A stretch of DNA of 48,663 bases from JACMRI01 sp043778625 (GTDB lineage: Bacteria > Bacteroidota > Bacteroidia > UBA4408), in the NCBI GenBank assembly GCA_043778625.1, contig JAYWFU010000144.1:1-48663 (forward strand), in the 5' to 3' direction. The notes beneath the pieces were generated by a model. The model saw only the letters and a list, made by a program, of their open reading frames with translations. It did no database searches and was not told the origin of the DNA. Numbering within the stretch: the first letter of the stretch is position 1; every line of letters starts with the position of its first letter. Below are positions 24,494 to 34,476 of the stretch, one piece after another. Position numbers and translations under genes: made by a program.

Positions 24494-25435
24494 TTATTTT
24501 TTGTAATCGCTTAACGACTGCAAAAATGCTACTAAATCCTCACACTCTTGTGGTGTTAGTTGTAGTGGTGTAGCAAGCGCAGCATCAGTGCCTATTGCAT
24601 TGCTTACCACTTGAGTAGGGTTATTGTAATAATTAACTACATCACGCAAGTTAGCAAACATACCGTTGTGCATGTAAGGTGCTGTTAATGCTACGTTACG
24701 TAAGCCAGGCACTTTAAACTTACCAATATCAGTTGTGTGCCTAGTTATTGTGTATCGCCCTTTATCGGTTAGCGTAGTGGCATTGTACAAGCCTATATTT
24801 TTAAATTCATCGCCAGTAAAATCAGGACTAAAATGGCAATCGAAACATTTGCCTTTACCCATAAATACTACGTGCCCTCGCTTGGCTTGTGGTGGTATAG
24901 CTGTAGTATCACCACGCATATAGGCATCAAATGGTGCACCAATGCTTTCAAGTGTGCGTTCGTAAGCGGCTAGTGCTTGCGCTATATTTTTAGCATTAGG
25001 CGGCGTAGCATACACTTGTTTAAATAATTGAATATAGGTACTACTAGCCCTTAACCTAGCAATAGCCTGTTTTTTGCTCAAGTTCATTTCGTTAGCATCT
25101 TGTATTGGAAACCACGATTGGTTTTCGAGCGATGACGCTCTTCCATCCCAAAACAAATATGGACGCATACTAACATTCATTACGCTTGGTACATTACGCT
25201 TACCTAAAGTACCATTAACTCCGGTACTAAACGCAACGCTATCAGCAAAGGCTAAATTAGGATTATGGCAACTTGCACAACTTATACTCTTGTCTAACGA
25301 CAATATTTTATCAAAAAACAATTTCTTCCCTAATTCCTCTTCTTTAACTACCGAATTAACTTTAAATTGCGTAAATGAATACAATACACTACTAATTACA
25401 GCTAGTAATAATTGTTTTTGGGGTGTTAACCACAT
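24494..25435 (-). CDS. Dihaem cytochrome c peroxidase, MauG family (right-arm copy)
   Basis: Identical mirror of 23230-24171. Haem motifs CASCH (53-57) and CFDCH (197-201) are intact. It faces its twin tail to tail across the palindrome centre. Confidence 0.95.
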   Translation of the reverse strand: MWLTPQKQLLLAVISSVLYSFTQFKVNSVVKEEELGKKLFFDKILSLDKSISCASCHNPNLAFADSVAFSTGVNGTLGKRNVPSVMNVSMRPYLFWDGRASSLENQSWFPIQDANEMNLSKKQAIARLRASSTYIQLFKQVYATPPNAKNIAQALAAYERTLESIGAPFDAYMRGDTTAIPPQAKRGHVVFMGKGKCFDCHFSPDFTGDEFKNIGLYNATTLTDKGRYTITRHTTDIGKFKVPGLRNVALTAPYMHNGMFANLRDVVNYYNNPTQVVSNAIGTDAALATPLQLTPQECEDLVAFLQSLSDYKK

Positions 25436-25468
25436 TGTTTTATCAAAAAAGTTTAACTAAATTTTATA

Positions 25469-25500
25469 CGAATGTACATATCCTTTCGTTTTAATAACAA
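25469..25500 (-). promoter_or_regulatory. Candidate promoter of the peroxidase gene (right arm)
   Basis: Mirror of 23165-23196: TTG, 21-nt spacer, TACATTCG on the minus strand. Confidence 0.5.
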
Positions 25501-25565
25501 TAACGCACAAATTGTTTTATCTATTTTAGCAGTCTAAAAACAATCATGCTATTTTACTTACCTCA

Positions 25566-26306
25566 TTGAAATTTTTAAAATTACTTTTTTTATCGCTATT
25601 ACTTGTTACCAAATTGCAAGGTCAGTCGTTTGATTTTTTTTCAAACGAAAAATGGATTATAACTCATAAAATAAAAAGTATAGTAGGAACAACCTATAAT
25701 TTAAATGGAGAAACATTAGTACTCCCTGGCAAAAAAAGCACCTACAAAAAGTTTAACGAACAAGGCATACTACTCGAAAACATAACTTATAGCCTTGGGG
25801 GAGAAGCTGTTAGAGAAGAAACTAATACACTGGACGAAACAAATAGCGTTATTGAAATTCGCTTATTTGAGGCACACAAAAATAGTGTGCAAAAAGTGTA
25901 TTACAAAAAAACTTCGGTAGGTACCATTGCCGAGAAATTAGTGGTGAAACCTAATAAAGCGTTTGAAAAATATGTATACAAATACAATAGCAAACTACAA
26001 CTTATTGCCTACGATTTGTACGACTCTGAATTTGGTTACACCCACACCACATTTGCTTACAACGCTAACCAAGATATAAGTACTACTATTGAGTATAATA
26101 GTTATAATGAACCTTACACTACTACAAAATTTATTTACAATGATAGAGCGCGGTTAGTAGAGTGTACTTCAGTTGATGCCGATAACGAAATTGATTATAA
26201 GTACAGCTATACCTACACTCCTGACGGTAGTTTGCAGTGGCAAACTATATACAGCCGAAGCGGACAACCACTCCAAATAACCAAATTTAATTACGACTTG
26301 TATTAA
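25566..26306 (+). CDS. Secreted YD-repeat-like hypothetical protein (right-arm copy)
   Basis: Identical mirror of 22359-23099: TTG start, signal peptide to LQGQ, beta-rich repeats, no enzyme motif. Confidence 0.78.
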   Translation: MKFLKLLFLSLLLVTKLQGQSFDFFSNEKWIITHKIKSIVGTTYNLNGETLVLPGKKSTYKKFNEQGILLENITYSLGGEAVREETNTLDETNSVIEIRLFEAHKNSVQKVYYKKTSVGTIAEKLVVKPNKAFEKYVYKYNSKLQLIAYDLYDSEFGYTHTTFAYNANQDISTTIEYNSYNEPYTTTKFIYNDRARLVECTSVDADNEIDYKYSYTYTPDGSLQWQTIYSRSGQPLQITKFNYDLY

Positions 26307-26348
26307 AATAATTGTGTAGTATTATACAATTAAAAAATTAAAATACGA

Positions 26349-27233
26349 ATGAAAATAGTTGTACTATCACGTAATCCTAAATTATACTCTACCCGCCGTA
26401 TTATTGAAGCAGGACAACAGCGTGGGCACGAAATGATTGTAGTAGACCATTTAAAATGTGTGCTTATAATTGAAAAAGGTCAGCCTGCTATTTTGTACAA
26501 AGGAAAACATATCGAAAATATTGATGCCGTAATTCCACGCATTGGTGCATCGGTTACATTTTATGGTGCTGCGGTGGTGCGTCAGTTTGAGCAAATGAAA
26601 GTATTTAGCACATTAGAGTCGCAGGCATTAGTGCGCTCGCGCGACAAACTTCGTAGCCTACAACTATTAGCGCAAGCAAATGTAGGCATGCCCAAAACTG
26701 CGTTTGCAAGTACCAGTAGCGATATTGATAGCCTACTAGGCGCAATTGGCGGTGCGCCTGCTATTATTAAGTTATTGGAGGGTACACAAGGCATTGGTGT
26801 AGTATTAGCCGAAACTCATAAATCAGCCAAATCAATGATTGAAGCATTTATGAATTTGGAAGCTAATATACTTGTACAAGAATTTATTAAAGAAGCCAAG
26901 GGAGCTGATATTAGAGCATTTGTAGTAGATGGACAAATTGTAGGCGCTATGCGCAGGCAAGGAGCTGAGGGCGAATTTAGAAGCAACTTACACCGTGGAG
27001 GTAAAGCCGAAATAATTGAATTAAGTGCCGAAGAAAAACGCACCGCATTAAAATCGTGTAAAAAATTAGGCTTAGCCATAGCGGGAGTCGATATGTTACA
27101 ATCAGCCCGAGGCCCATTGGTTATGGAGGTAAATTCGTCGCCAGGATTAGAGGGAATTGAATATGCTACTAAGGTAGACATAGCCACTAAAATAATTGAG
27201 TATATTGAGCGTAACGAATATTTGCACAGTTAA
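26349..27233 (+). CDS. rimK: RimK family ATP-grasp ligase (right-arm copy)
   Basis: Identical mirror of 21432-22316. ATP-grasp Lys141, RSNLHRGG and MEVNSSPGLEGIE are present. Likely glutamate ligase for ribosomal protein S6. Confidence 0.94.
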   Translation: MKIVVLSRNPKLYSTRRIIEAGQQRGHEMIVVDHLKCVLIIEKGQPAILYKGKHIENIDAVIPRIGASVTFYGAAVVRQFEQMKVFSTLESQALVRSRDKLRSLQLLAQANVGMPKTAFASTSSDIDSLLGAIGGAPAIIKLLEGTQGIGVVLAETHKSAKSMIEAFMNLEANILVQEFIKEAKGADIRAFVVDGQIVGAMRRQGAEGEFRSNLHRGGKAEIIELSAEEKRTALKSCKKLGLAIAGVDMLQSARGPLVMEVNSSPGLEGIEYATKVDIATKIIEYIERNEYLHS

Positions 27234-27358
27234 GTTTTATGTTAAACTAATTCAAAAATATTTTAATTTTGATAGACCAGTTATTACTATCATCACTTAA
27301 CTATTATTAGTTACAGCCACTTATAAATTAACTACCCTACCTAAAATAATAAAATAGT

Positions 27359-28015
27359 ATGCTCGCTGTTGTTTATCATTTATTTGTACACGAACTCCGT
27401 ATTGAATTTAAAAACAAATCGGCGTTAGGCGCTATATTTTTGTACAATACGGCAAGTTATTATTTAGTAAGTCAGTTGTATCAAAAAAGTATTAATCCGT
27501 TATCGTGGGCGGCAGTATTTATTATCATACAATTATTTGGGGCTATTAATGCCGTTACCAAAAGTTTTGTGGCCGAAGCCAATGGGCGTGTAGCCTACTA
27601 TGCCCAGTTGGCAAGCGGCACAAGCATACTTATAGCCAAAACAGCGGCTAATTTTTTATTGCTAGTAGCATTATCGTTAGTTAGTTTAGTGTTGTCATTA
27701 TTGTTTTTTGGCAACTTTGTAGCCGATGTTCCGTTATTTGCACTTACCCAAGTATTAATGAGCGCATTTTGGGCGTGTATGCTCACATTTTTATCAAGCA
27801 TAGCCATGAAAACCAACAACGGCAACGTAGTTATGGCCATTATTAGTTTACCTATGCTTATACCGTTTTCGGGTATTAGTATGAAACTATTTAAAATTAG
27901 TATAGACGGTTTAGGCTGGTACGTGGCAGGTAAATACGTTTTGTTACTTATTGCGCTTATTGTAGCTATTGAAGCCCTTGGGTTATTATTGTTTACTTAT
28001 ATTTGGAAAGATTAA
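27359..28015 (+). CDS. ccmB: Haem exporter permease CcmB (right-arm copy)
   Basis: Identical mirror of 20650-21306. Six helices, 218 residues. TAATTTTG at 27264-27271 is a weak promoter candidate. Confidence 0.88.
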   Translation: MLAVVYHLFVHELRIEFKNKSALGAIFLYNTASYYLVSQLYQKSINPLSWAAVFIIIQLFGAINAVTKSFVAEANGRVAYYAQLASGTSILIAKTAANFLLLVALSLVSLVLSLLFFGNFVADVPLFALTQVLMSAFWACMLTFLSSIAMKTNNGNVVMAIISLPMLIPFSGISMKLFKISIDGLGWYVAGKYVLLLIALIVAIEALGLLLFTYIWKD

Positions 28016-28024
28016 ACTACGTAA

Positions 28025-29422
28025 ATGAACCGCAATAATTTATATTGTACTATTGTCGTGTTGCTTGTAGCCCTTACCAATGTTAAGGCTCAAAGCACTG
28101 CGTTAGAAACATTACGTGAGTATATTAAAATAAAAAGTGTTACAGGTAATGAAAAGCCAGCGGGCGAATACATGCTACAACAATGTGCTAAACGAGGCTT
28201 ATACACGCAAGTGTTTAATAATGAAGACTCTAGCTATAATTTTAGCGCATCGCTCTATCCATTAAGTATGGGCTTGCCTAACATTATTTTATTAAGCCAT
28301 ATTGATGTAGTGCCAGTAGCTAATAATAGTACCTGGAAACACGATGCCTTTGCGGCCACTATTGATAATGATACCTTATATGGCCGTGGAGTTATTGATA
28401 CCAAAGGCATGGCAGTAATGCAATTGTTTGCTTTGCAGCGCATTAAAGATTCATTAACTAGTATTCAACCGCAGTTTAACGTTACATTATTGCTGTTATC
28501 AGGCGAAGAAACTGGAGGCGAACAAGGGGGCAAAAAAATAATTGAACCTGCGGTGTTAGCTGTACTTAAACCAATGGTAGTAATAGGAGAAGGCGGAGGC
28601 GGAATGCAAAACGTAATACCAAATAAACCCAATGCGTTATGTTTTTTTGTGTCGATAGCCGAAAAAAAAAGTGTGTGGATAAAACTCGAAAGCCACGTAA
28701 AATCATTTGGACACGGCTCTGTACCTAGTAGTAAAAACGCCAATAGACTATTATTAAAAGCCATTGCTAAAATTGAAAACGAACGCCCTAACTACGAGTT
28801 TGACCGTACTGCCAAACGCACTTTTCACGAAATAGGTACTGTGCTTGGCGGTTATCAAGGTTTTGTACTCAAGCACTTAAACTGGTGGGTACTTGCCCCA
28901 TTACGTGGCAAAGTACTCAACGATAACGAAATACTAAAAACTTTGGTTACCAATAGTTTTCAACTTACGCAAATACAAAATCCGCCAGCTAAGGTTAATC
29001 AAGTGGCACAAACAGCTACTGCATTTTACGATTGTAGATTATTACCCCGCAAATTACAAAAGCCTGTGTTTATAAAATTTTTGTTACGCATTATTGACCC
29101 TCGTATTAAGCTAACTATCATTGACGAATCGCCCGACGCCCTACCTACAAAGCTCGACAACCATTACACTAATTTAAGCGAAGCCATACTTACTACATTT
29201 CCTACGGCACACATCATACCCGTAATGTTACCCGCAACAAGCGACAATAGCTACTTTCGTAGTGTGGGTATTCCGTCGTATGGGCTATTGCCGTTTTTAC
29301 TCTCTAATGATATGGCGGAGGGCGTACACGCTGATAATGAAAAACTACCTTTGCATGCCATTGATGATGGTATAAATATCTATTACAATTTTTTATTAAA
29401 CTATTTACAACACGTAAAATAA
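28025..29422 (+). CDS. Exported M20 family metallopeptidase (right-arm copy)
   Basis: Identical mirror of 19243-20640. Zinc-site residues His92, Asp125 and Glu161/162 are intact, and the signal peptide is present. Confidence 0.93.
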   Translation: MNRNNLYCTIVVLLVALTNVKAQSTALETLREYIKIKSVTGNEKPAGEYMLQQCAKRGLYTQVFNNEDSSYNFSASLYPLSMGLPNIILLSHIDVVPVANNSTWKHDAFAATIDNDTLYGRGVIDTKGMAVMQLFALQRIKDSLTSIQPQFNVTLLLLSGEETGGEQGGKKIIEPAVLAVLKPMVVIGEGGGGMQNVIPNKPNALCFFVSIAEKKSVWIKLESHVKSFGHGSVPSSKNANRLLLKAIAKIENERPNYEFDRTAKRTFHEIGTVLGGYQGFVLKHLNWWVLAPLRGKVLNDNEILKTLVTNSFQLTQIQNPPAKVNQVAQTATAFYDCRLLPRKLQKPVFIKFLLRIIDPRIKLTIIDESPDALPTKLDNHYTNLSEAILTTFPTAHIIPVMLPATSDNSYFRSVGIPSYGLLPFLLSNDMAEGVHADNEKLPLHAIDDGINIYYNFLLNYLQHVK

Positions 29423-29444
29423 AATACTATTTCACCCCTACACT

Positions 29445-29993
29445 ATGCTTAAACGATATGTAATTACTGGAGGCCCAGGCTTTGGCAAAACAACTATTAT
29501 TAACCGCTTGGAGGCAATGGGCTATAATTGTTTTCACGAATTTTCGCGATCGTTAAAATTAGAGGAAGCCAAAAAATTAGGCGCATCGGTATCATGGACT
29601 AAGTTAGACGAACGCTCACAGGACGATTTTAGCCTTAAAGTATGTAAGCGCCGTATTGAGCAGTACATAGCTGCACCTACTAATTCACTAAGTTTTTACG
29701 ATCGTGGCGTGCCCGATGTAGTAGCTTATTTACACATGGCTAAGCAACACATTTCGCCATTTTACAACGAAGTTATTAGTACTCACAAATACGAAAGTAA
29801 AGTGTTTTTAACCCCACCTTGGCAACAAATATTTGTGAATGATAACGAACGTATTGAAACCTACGATGAGGCCGTGGTAGCGCACCGTCACCTACAAAAC
29901 ACCTACAACGAACTTGGTTATACAACACTTGATATACCTTGTGTAGATGTAGAAAGTCGCATACAATTTATATTAAATGAAATAGATAATTAA
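29445..29993 (+). CDS. P-loop NTPase, AAA_28-like (right-arm copy)
   Basis: Identical mirror of 18672-19220. Walker A GGPGFGKT at 9-16; function unknown. Confidence 0.87.
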   Translation: MLKRYVITGGPGFGKTTIINRLEAMGYNCFHEFSRSLKLEEAKKLGASVSWTKLDERSQDDFSLKVCKRRIEQYIAAPTNSLSFYDRGVPDVVAYLHMAKQHISPFYNEVISTHKYESKVFLTPPWQQIFVNDNERIETYDEAVVAHRHLQNTYNELGYTTLDIPCVDVESRIQFILNEIDN

Positions 29994-30028
29994 TTATAAA
30001 TTACTATAAAACAAATAATTAAAGCACT

Positions 30029-31279
30029 ATGAAAAAAATTATGCTAACTGCCTTAGCAATAGCCACAATAGCTACTACTACACAGGCACAACAACGTAAA
30101 GACAAAGCCAAATTTGTTGATTACAAACCCGGGTTTTACGAAAACTCAGTGCTTAAAGGCATTGAAGAGCAAGAGCAAACCAAAGCGGAAGCACCTAAAA
30201 AGAAAGGGTTTAAAATTGATGTAAGCCAAATAATTGATGCTCCTAAGAGTGCTGACGAATTTACCTCATGGTGGAAAAACGATGCAATATCGCAAGGTAA
30301 CACCGGTACTTGCTGGAGTTTTAGCACTACTAGTTTTTACGAAACCGAAATATATCGCCAAACCAAACAACAAGTAAAACTATCGCAACTATTTACTGCG
30401 TACTGGGAGTATGTGGAGAAAACAAAACGATTTGTACGCGAACGTGGAAACTCGCTAGTGGATGAAGGTTCAGAGGCTAATGCTGTAACTCGTGTTATGA
30501 AAACTTATGGTGCGGTACCGTTTGACCAATTTACAGGGCTTAATGTTAATGCCAAGGTGTATAACCACAGCATTATGATAAAAGAAATACAAGCATACCT
30601 AGCCAAAGTAAAAGAAACCAATGCTTGGAACGAAGATGCCATTGTAAGCACTGTAAAATCAATCATGCACTATTACATGGGCGAACCTCCACGCATGGTA
30701 AAACACTTGGGTAAAGACATTACGCCACAACAATACCTTAAAGACGTGTGCAAACTTAACCCTGATGATTATGTAGATGTAACATCGCTAATGGGTAAAC
30801 CCTACTACGAAAAAGTAGAGTACGAAGTGCCCGATAACTGGTGGCATAACGCTGATTATTACAACGTGCCGTTAGATGATTACATGAAAATTGTAAAAGC
30901 CGCCATACGCAACGGCTACAGTATGACCATAGGTGGTGATGTAAGCGAAGCAGGGTTTGATAGCAAAAATAGTAACCTAGCAGTAGTACCCACATTTGAT
31001 ATACCTAGCGAATATATTGATGAAAATGCACGCTGGTTACGCTTTACTAACGGTGCCACAACCGACGACCATGGTATGCACCTAATTGGCTACAAGGAAA
31101 TAAATGGTAAAGATTGGTTTTTGATAAAAGACAGTAGTTCTGGAAGCCGCAACTGCGCTAAGGATAACAAAAATTTTGGCTACTACTTTTTTCATGAAGA
31201 TTATATTAAACTAAAAATAATGGACATACTTGTGCATAAAGATGCTATTAAAGATTATATGGTAAAGTTTACCAAATAA
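30029..31279 (+). CDS. Secreted C1-like cysteine peptidase (right-arm copy)
   Basis: Identical mirror of 17386-18636. Gln89, Cys95 and His351 are intact; Asp368 is in place of the usual Asn. Confidence 0.9.
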   Translation: MKKIMLTALAIATIATTTQAQQRKDKAKFVDYKPGFYENSVLKGIEEQEQTKAEAPKKKGFKIDVSQIIDAPKSADEFTSWWKNDAISQGNTGTCWSFSTTSFYETEIYRQTKQQVKLSQLFTAYWEYVEKTKRFVRERGNSLVDEGSEANAVTRVMKTYGAVPFDQFTGLNVNAKVYNHSIMIKEIQAYLAKVKETNAWNEDAIVSTVKSIMHYYMGEPPRMVKHLGKDITPQQYLKDVCKLNPDDYVDVTSLMGKPYYEKVEYEVPDNWWHNADYYNVPLDDYMKIVKAAIRNGYSMTIGGDVSEAGFDSKNSNLAVVPTFDIPSEYIDENARWLRFTNGATTDDHGMHLIGYKEINGKDWFLIKDSSSGSRNCAKDNKNFGYYFFHEDYIKLKIMDILVHKDAIKDYMVKFTK

Positions 31280-31311
31280 GTGTATGTTTGTATAAAGTTA
31301 TTGAGTTAAAT

Positions 31312-31396
31312 AAGAGTGCGTTCCAGTGGGTTCTTTCGGCTATATTTTTGGAGAGAGGGGTATAGCAGGTTTCATGACTACTGGTTCAGCACTCTT
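31312..31396 (+). ncRNA. Candidate structured RNA or transcript-end element (right arm)
   Basis: Mirror of 17269-17353. Terminal helix AAGAGTGC/GCACTCTT with inner GCTATA/TATAGC stem, 32 bp after the peptidase stop. Confidence 0.4.
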
Positions 31397-31594
31397 TACT
31401 TTAACTTATCATTAGTAAGCTTTTACCACTACAAGTCATCACTAATTACATTTCGTAGTTAGTAAGCTGCCTTACAGTACTATCTGTATATGATAACAAC
31501 AATTTTTAGTGCGCTAGCCATAACAGCACAACTACACACAAATTTAATTAGGTAACATAACACCACCGCTAACAAATGTTGGTAAAATTGATAT

Positions 31595-31621
31595 ACTTGT
31601 TTTAAAACTTTTAAAACAAGT
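31595..31621. promoter_or_regulatory. Perfect 27-bp palindrome, operator candidate (right arm)
   Basis: Mirror of 17044-17070: 13-bp arms around one base, 154 bp before the comB ATG. Confidence 0.5.
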
Positions 31622-31775
31622 GATGTAGCACAATATTTATTGAATTTGGTTAGTAAAGTAATTAAATAGCTTGTTATAAATTTATGATTAATTATTGTAT
31701 TTTCAACCATCGGAATTTTAACTTGCTAATTAAACAATTACGGTTTAGTTAGTTTATCATTTTACATCTTTAACT

Positions 31776-32489
31776 ATGAATATTCAAACCTGCTTAACCC
31801 CTGCCCTATTTAACCTGTACCCACACCAGGGCAAAACCGTTGTTATTATTGATATACTAAGAGCAACATCGGCAATATGTAGTGCGTTTGAACACGGTAT
31901 AAATAAAATAATACCCGTAATGACGGTAGAAGAAGCCGAAACCCTACAAGCCCAAGGCTACCTTGCTGGCGGCGAGCGCGATGGTGTAAAACTACCACAG
32001 TTTGAATACGGAAATTCGCCTTACGATTTTATGACCGAAAAAACCGTGAGCAAAGACCTAGTACTTACCACCACCAATGGCACCAAAGCCTGCAAAATGG
32101 CCGAAGGTGCTGCCAATGTAGTAATAGGTTCGTTTGTAAACATAAGCGCAGTGGCCAAGTATGTAGCTAGTTTGGATAACGACATAATATTGTTTTGTAG
32201 CGGTTGGAAAGATAAATTTAACCTCGAAGATACCCTATTTGCTGGTGCGCTAGCCGATGCGTTAATGCTACAATATCGTGCCACGAGCGATTGCGACAGC
32301 ACACAAGCCGCCAAATACTTGTACAATGAATCGAGTAATAATATGGTGCAGTTTATCGAAAAATCGTCGCACCGTGTGCGCCTACGTAAGCTAGAGCTGG
32401 AGCGAGATATTAATTATTGTTTTATGCTTAATCAGTCGCAGGTAGTACCTGTGCTTATTAATGGTGAAATTATTAAATTACAATCTTAA
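31776..32489 (+). CDS. comB: 2-phosphosulfolactate phosphatase family protein (right-arm copy)
   Basis: Identical mirror of 16176-16889. IDILRATS, TTTNGT and GWKDKFNLED motifs are intact. Confidence 0.93.
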   Translation: MNIQTCLTPALFNLYPHQGKTVVIIDILRATSAICSAFEHGINKIIPVMTVEEAETLQAQGYLAGGERDGVKLPQFEYGNSPYDFMTEKTVSKDLVLTTTNGTKACKMAEGAANVVIGSFVNISAVAKYVASLDNDIILFCSGWKDKFNLEDTLFAGALADALMLQYRATSDCDSTQAAKYLYNESSNNMVQFIEKSSHRVRLRKLELERDINYCFMLNQSQVVPVLINGEIIKLQS

Positions 32490-32503
32490 AAAAAACATAC
32501 CTC

Positions 32504-33505
32504 ATGCGCAAATTTATTAGTTCGTTTACCTTTGTAGCAGTAACACTTACCTTAGTTACTTACAGCCCATCTCCCTCTTACTCGTGGGGTTTTTTTGCCC
32601 ATAAATTAATTAACAAAATGGCCATATTTACACTGCCACCAGGTATGATTAATTTTTACAAAAAGAATTTAGATTATATATCCGACCATGCGGTAGACCC
32701 CGACAAACGCCGTTACGGAGTAGTAGGCGAGGCCGAACGCCACTACATAGATATTGACCATTATGGCAAAGATGCATTTAAGGAAGTGCCTAAATTTTGG
32801 AAAGCGGCCGTTGAAAAATATACCGAAGATACCCTAAAAGCCTACGGAATTGTGCCTTGGCATATCGAAAAAATGGTGTACAGGTTACAGGAGGCGTTTA
32901 AATCGGAAGATGTACACCGTATATTACAAACATCGGCGGAGCTTGGGCATTACATTGGCGATGCCCATGTACCCTTACATACCACCGAAAACTACAACGG
33001 ACAAATGACTAACCAAAAGGGAATACACGGATTTTGGGAAAGTAGAATACCCGAAATTAAAGCACAGGATTACGACTATTTTACGGGACGAGCTAAATAT
33101 ACCGACAAAGTAATAGACCGTGCTTGGACGTATGTAAAACAAAGTAACGCTGCCGTGGATAGTGTGCTAGGCTTTGAACGTGAGCTAAACGCCCGCTACA
33201 GCCCCGACCGTAAGTACAGTGTAGAAAACCGTGGCAACACCAACATACGTGTGTATAGCGAGGAATACACTAACGAGTACAATAGTATGCTTAATGGCAT
33301 GGTGGAGCGTAGGCTGCGTGGTGCAATTGTGCAAGTAGGCTGCTTATGGTACACCGCTTGGGTTAATGCAGGTAAGCCCGACCTTAACCGCCTGTTAGAC
33401 AAAGAAGTAACCGCCGATAAGAAAAAAGAAATGGATGCCGAAGAACAATTGTGGGAAAAAGGGCGGTTAGAAAATAAAGTGAAAGGTAAGGGGCATGATG
33501 ATTAG
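32504..33505 (+). CDS. Secreted zinc-dependent phospholipase C / S1-P1 nuclease-like protein (right-arm copy)
   Basis: Identical mirror of 15160-16161. Mature N-terminal Trp28 and the SAELGHYIGDAHVPLH zinc motif are present. Confidence 0.88.
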   Translation: MRKFISSFTFVAVTLTLVTYSPSPSYSWGFFAHKLINKMAIFTLPPGMINFYKKNLDYISDHAVDPDKRRYGVVGEAERHYIDIDHYGKDAFKEVPKFWKAAVEKYTEDTLKAYGIVPWHIEKMVYRLQEAFKSEDVHRILQTSAELGHYIGDAHVPLHTTENYNGQMTNQKGIHGFWESRIPEIKAQDYDYFTGRAKYTDKVIDRAWTYVKQSNAAVDSVLGFERELNARYSPDRKYSVENRGNTNIRVYSEEYTNEYNSMLNGMVERRLRGAIVQVGCLWYTAWVNAGKPDLNRLLDKEVTADKKKEMDAEEQLWEKGRLENKVKGKGHDD

Positions 33506-33515
33506 TGGGTGAATC

Positions 33516-33725
33516 AATCGCCTCAGTTCGTGTCCCCACGAACCGAAACTGGAAAAACTAATTGTTTCTTGGGGACACGAACCAAGGCAATATAACAGAC
33601 TAAAGCCTTTACAAATAAAATTTGAAAATAATATTAAAATTTGAATTATACTACTAACCGCTGAAATTGAAAAATAACCGCCTCGGTTCGTGTCCCCACG
33701 AACCGAAACTAAAAAAAAACTAATT
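33516..33725. repeat. Cluster of three related hairpin repeats (right arm)
   Basis: Mirror of 14940-15149. Two direct copies of the GTTCGTG-TCCC-CACGAAC hairpin flank one inverted partial copy. Confidence 0.75.
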
Positions 33726-34470
33726 GGAAACTATTTTAAACAAACCATTTATAGAAATGAACATTTTGCTAAATAATGGAGAAAATAAATCGTCGTGCTG
33801 CCAATTAAATTATGTTGCAAGTAAGGACAATATGTATTTGATTGATAATCACCTAGCTGCAATTTGGTGTATGGCAAAACTTGATTGTAGCAAACATTAT
33901 AATTTTTTACATATAGACCAACATTATGACTTAGTTAAATACGATAAGGTAAAACATTCCGAAATTAATGATGTTGACTTACAAAGTTTAGATATTAGTC
34001 AATTAACAAGTTTCCGTACTATGAATAACGGTTTAAGAGATCAACTAATTACTTGGGATAATTATATAAATCTGTTTAATCAAAAATTTCCTGAGGTGCT
34101 ACAAAATTCAACATTTGTAACACAAAAAAAAGGAAATTTTTCTTATAACAAAGACTGTAAACAAATCGAATTTTATGACATTTTTGATCATTATTTAGAT
34201 GAGACTAATCATTGGATATTTAATATTGATCTTGACTGCTTTTTTACAACTATAAGTATTGATGAAGAATCAAAAAAAATACAAATGTATAGTGATGCTT
34301 TTATTGAAGAGTTTGCTGAATGGTTAAACAAAAAAAATAAAGAGGGTATTATAGAACAAATAATATTTTGTTTAAGTCCAGAGTGTTGTGGAGGGTGGGA
34401 TAATTCATGGCGTGTTTGGAAACTTATAGCAGCTAAACTAGAATTAAATGATACTATTAAAAAGAACTAA
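33724..34470 (+). CDS. UPF0489 family protein (right-arm copy)
   Basis: Identical mirror of 14195-14941. TTG start at 33724 directly after an in-frame TAA, or ATG at 33757. HIDQHYDL and NIDLDCFF metal-site-like motifs. Confidence 0.85.
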   Translation: METILNKPFIEMNILLNNGENKSSCCQLNYVASKDNMYLIDNHLAAIWCMAKLDCSKHYNFLHIDQHYDLVKYDKVKHSEINDVDLQSLDISQLTSFRTMNNGLRDQLITWDNYINLFNQKFPEVLQNSTFVTQKKGNFSYNKDCKQIEFYDIFDHYLDETNHWIFNIDLDCFFTTISIDEESKKIQMYSDAFIEEFAEWLNKKNKEGIIEQIIFCLSPECCGGWDNSWRVWKLIAAKLELNDTIKKN

Positions 34471-34476
34471 AAAACA

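Larger units (their letters stand above)
31280..31775. other. Intergenic region upstream of comB (right arm), 496 bp
   Basis: Mirror of 16890-17385. Contains the multi-stem element (31312-31396) and the 27-bp palindrome (31595-31621). No gene recognised. Confidence 0.6.
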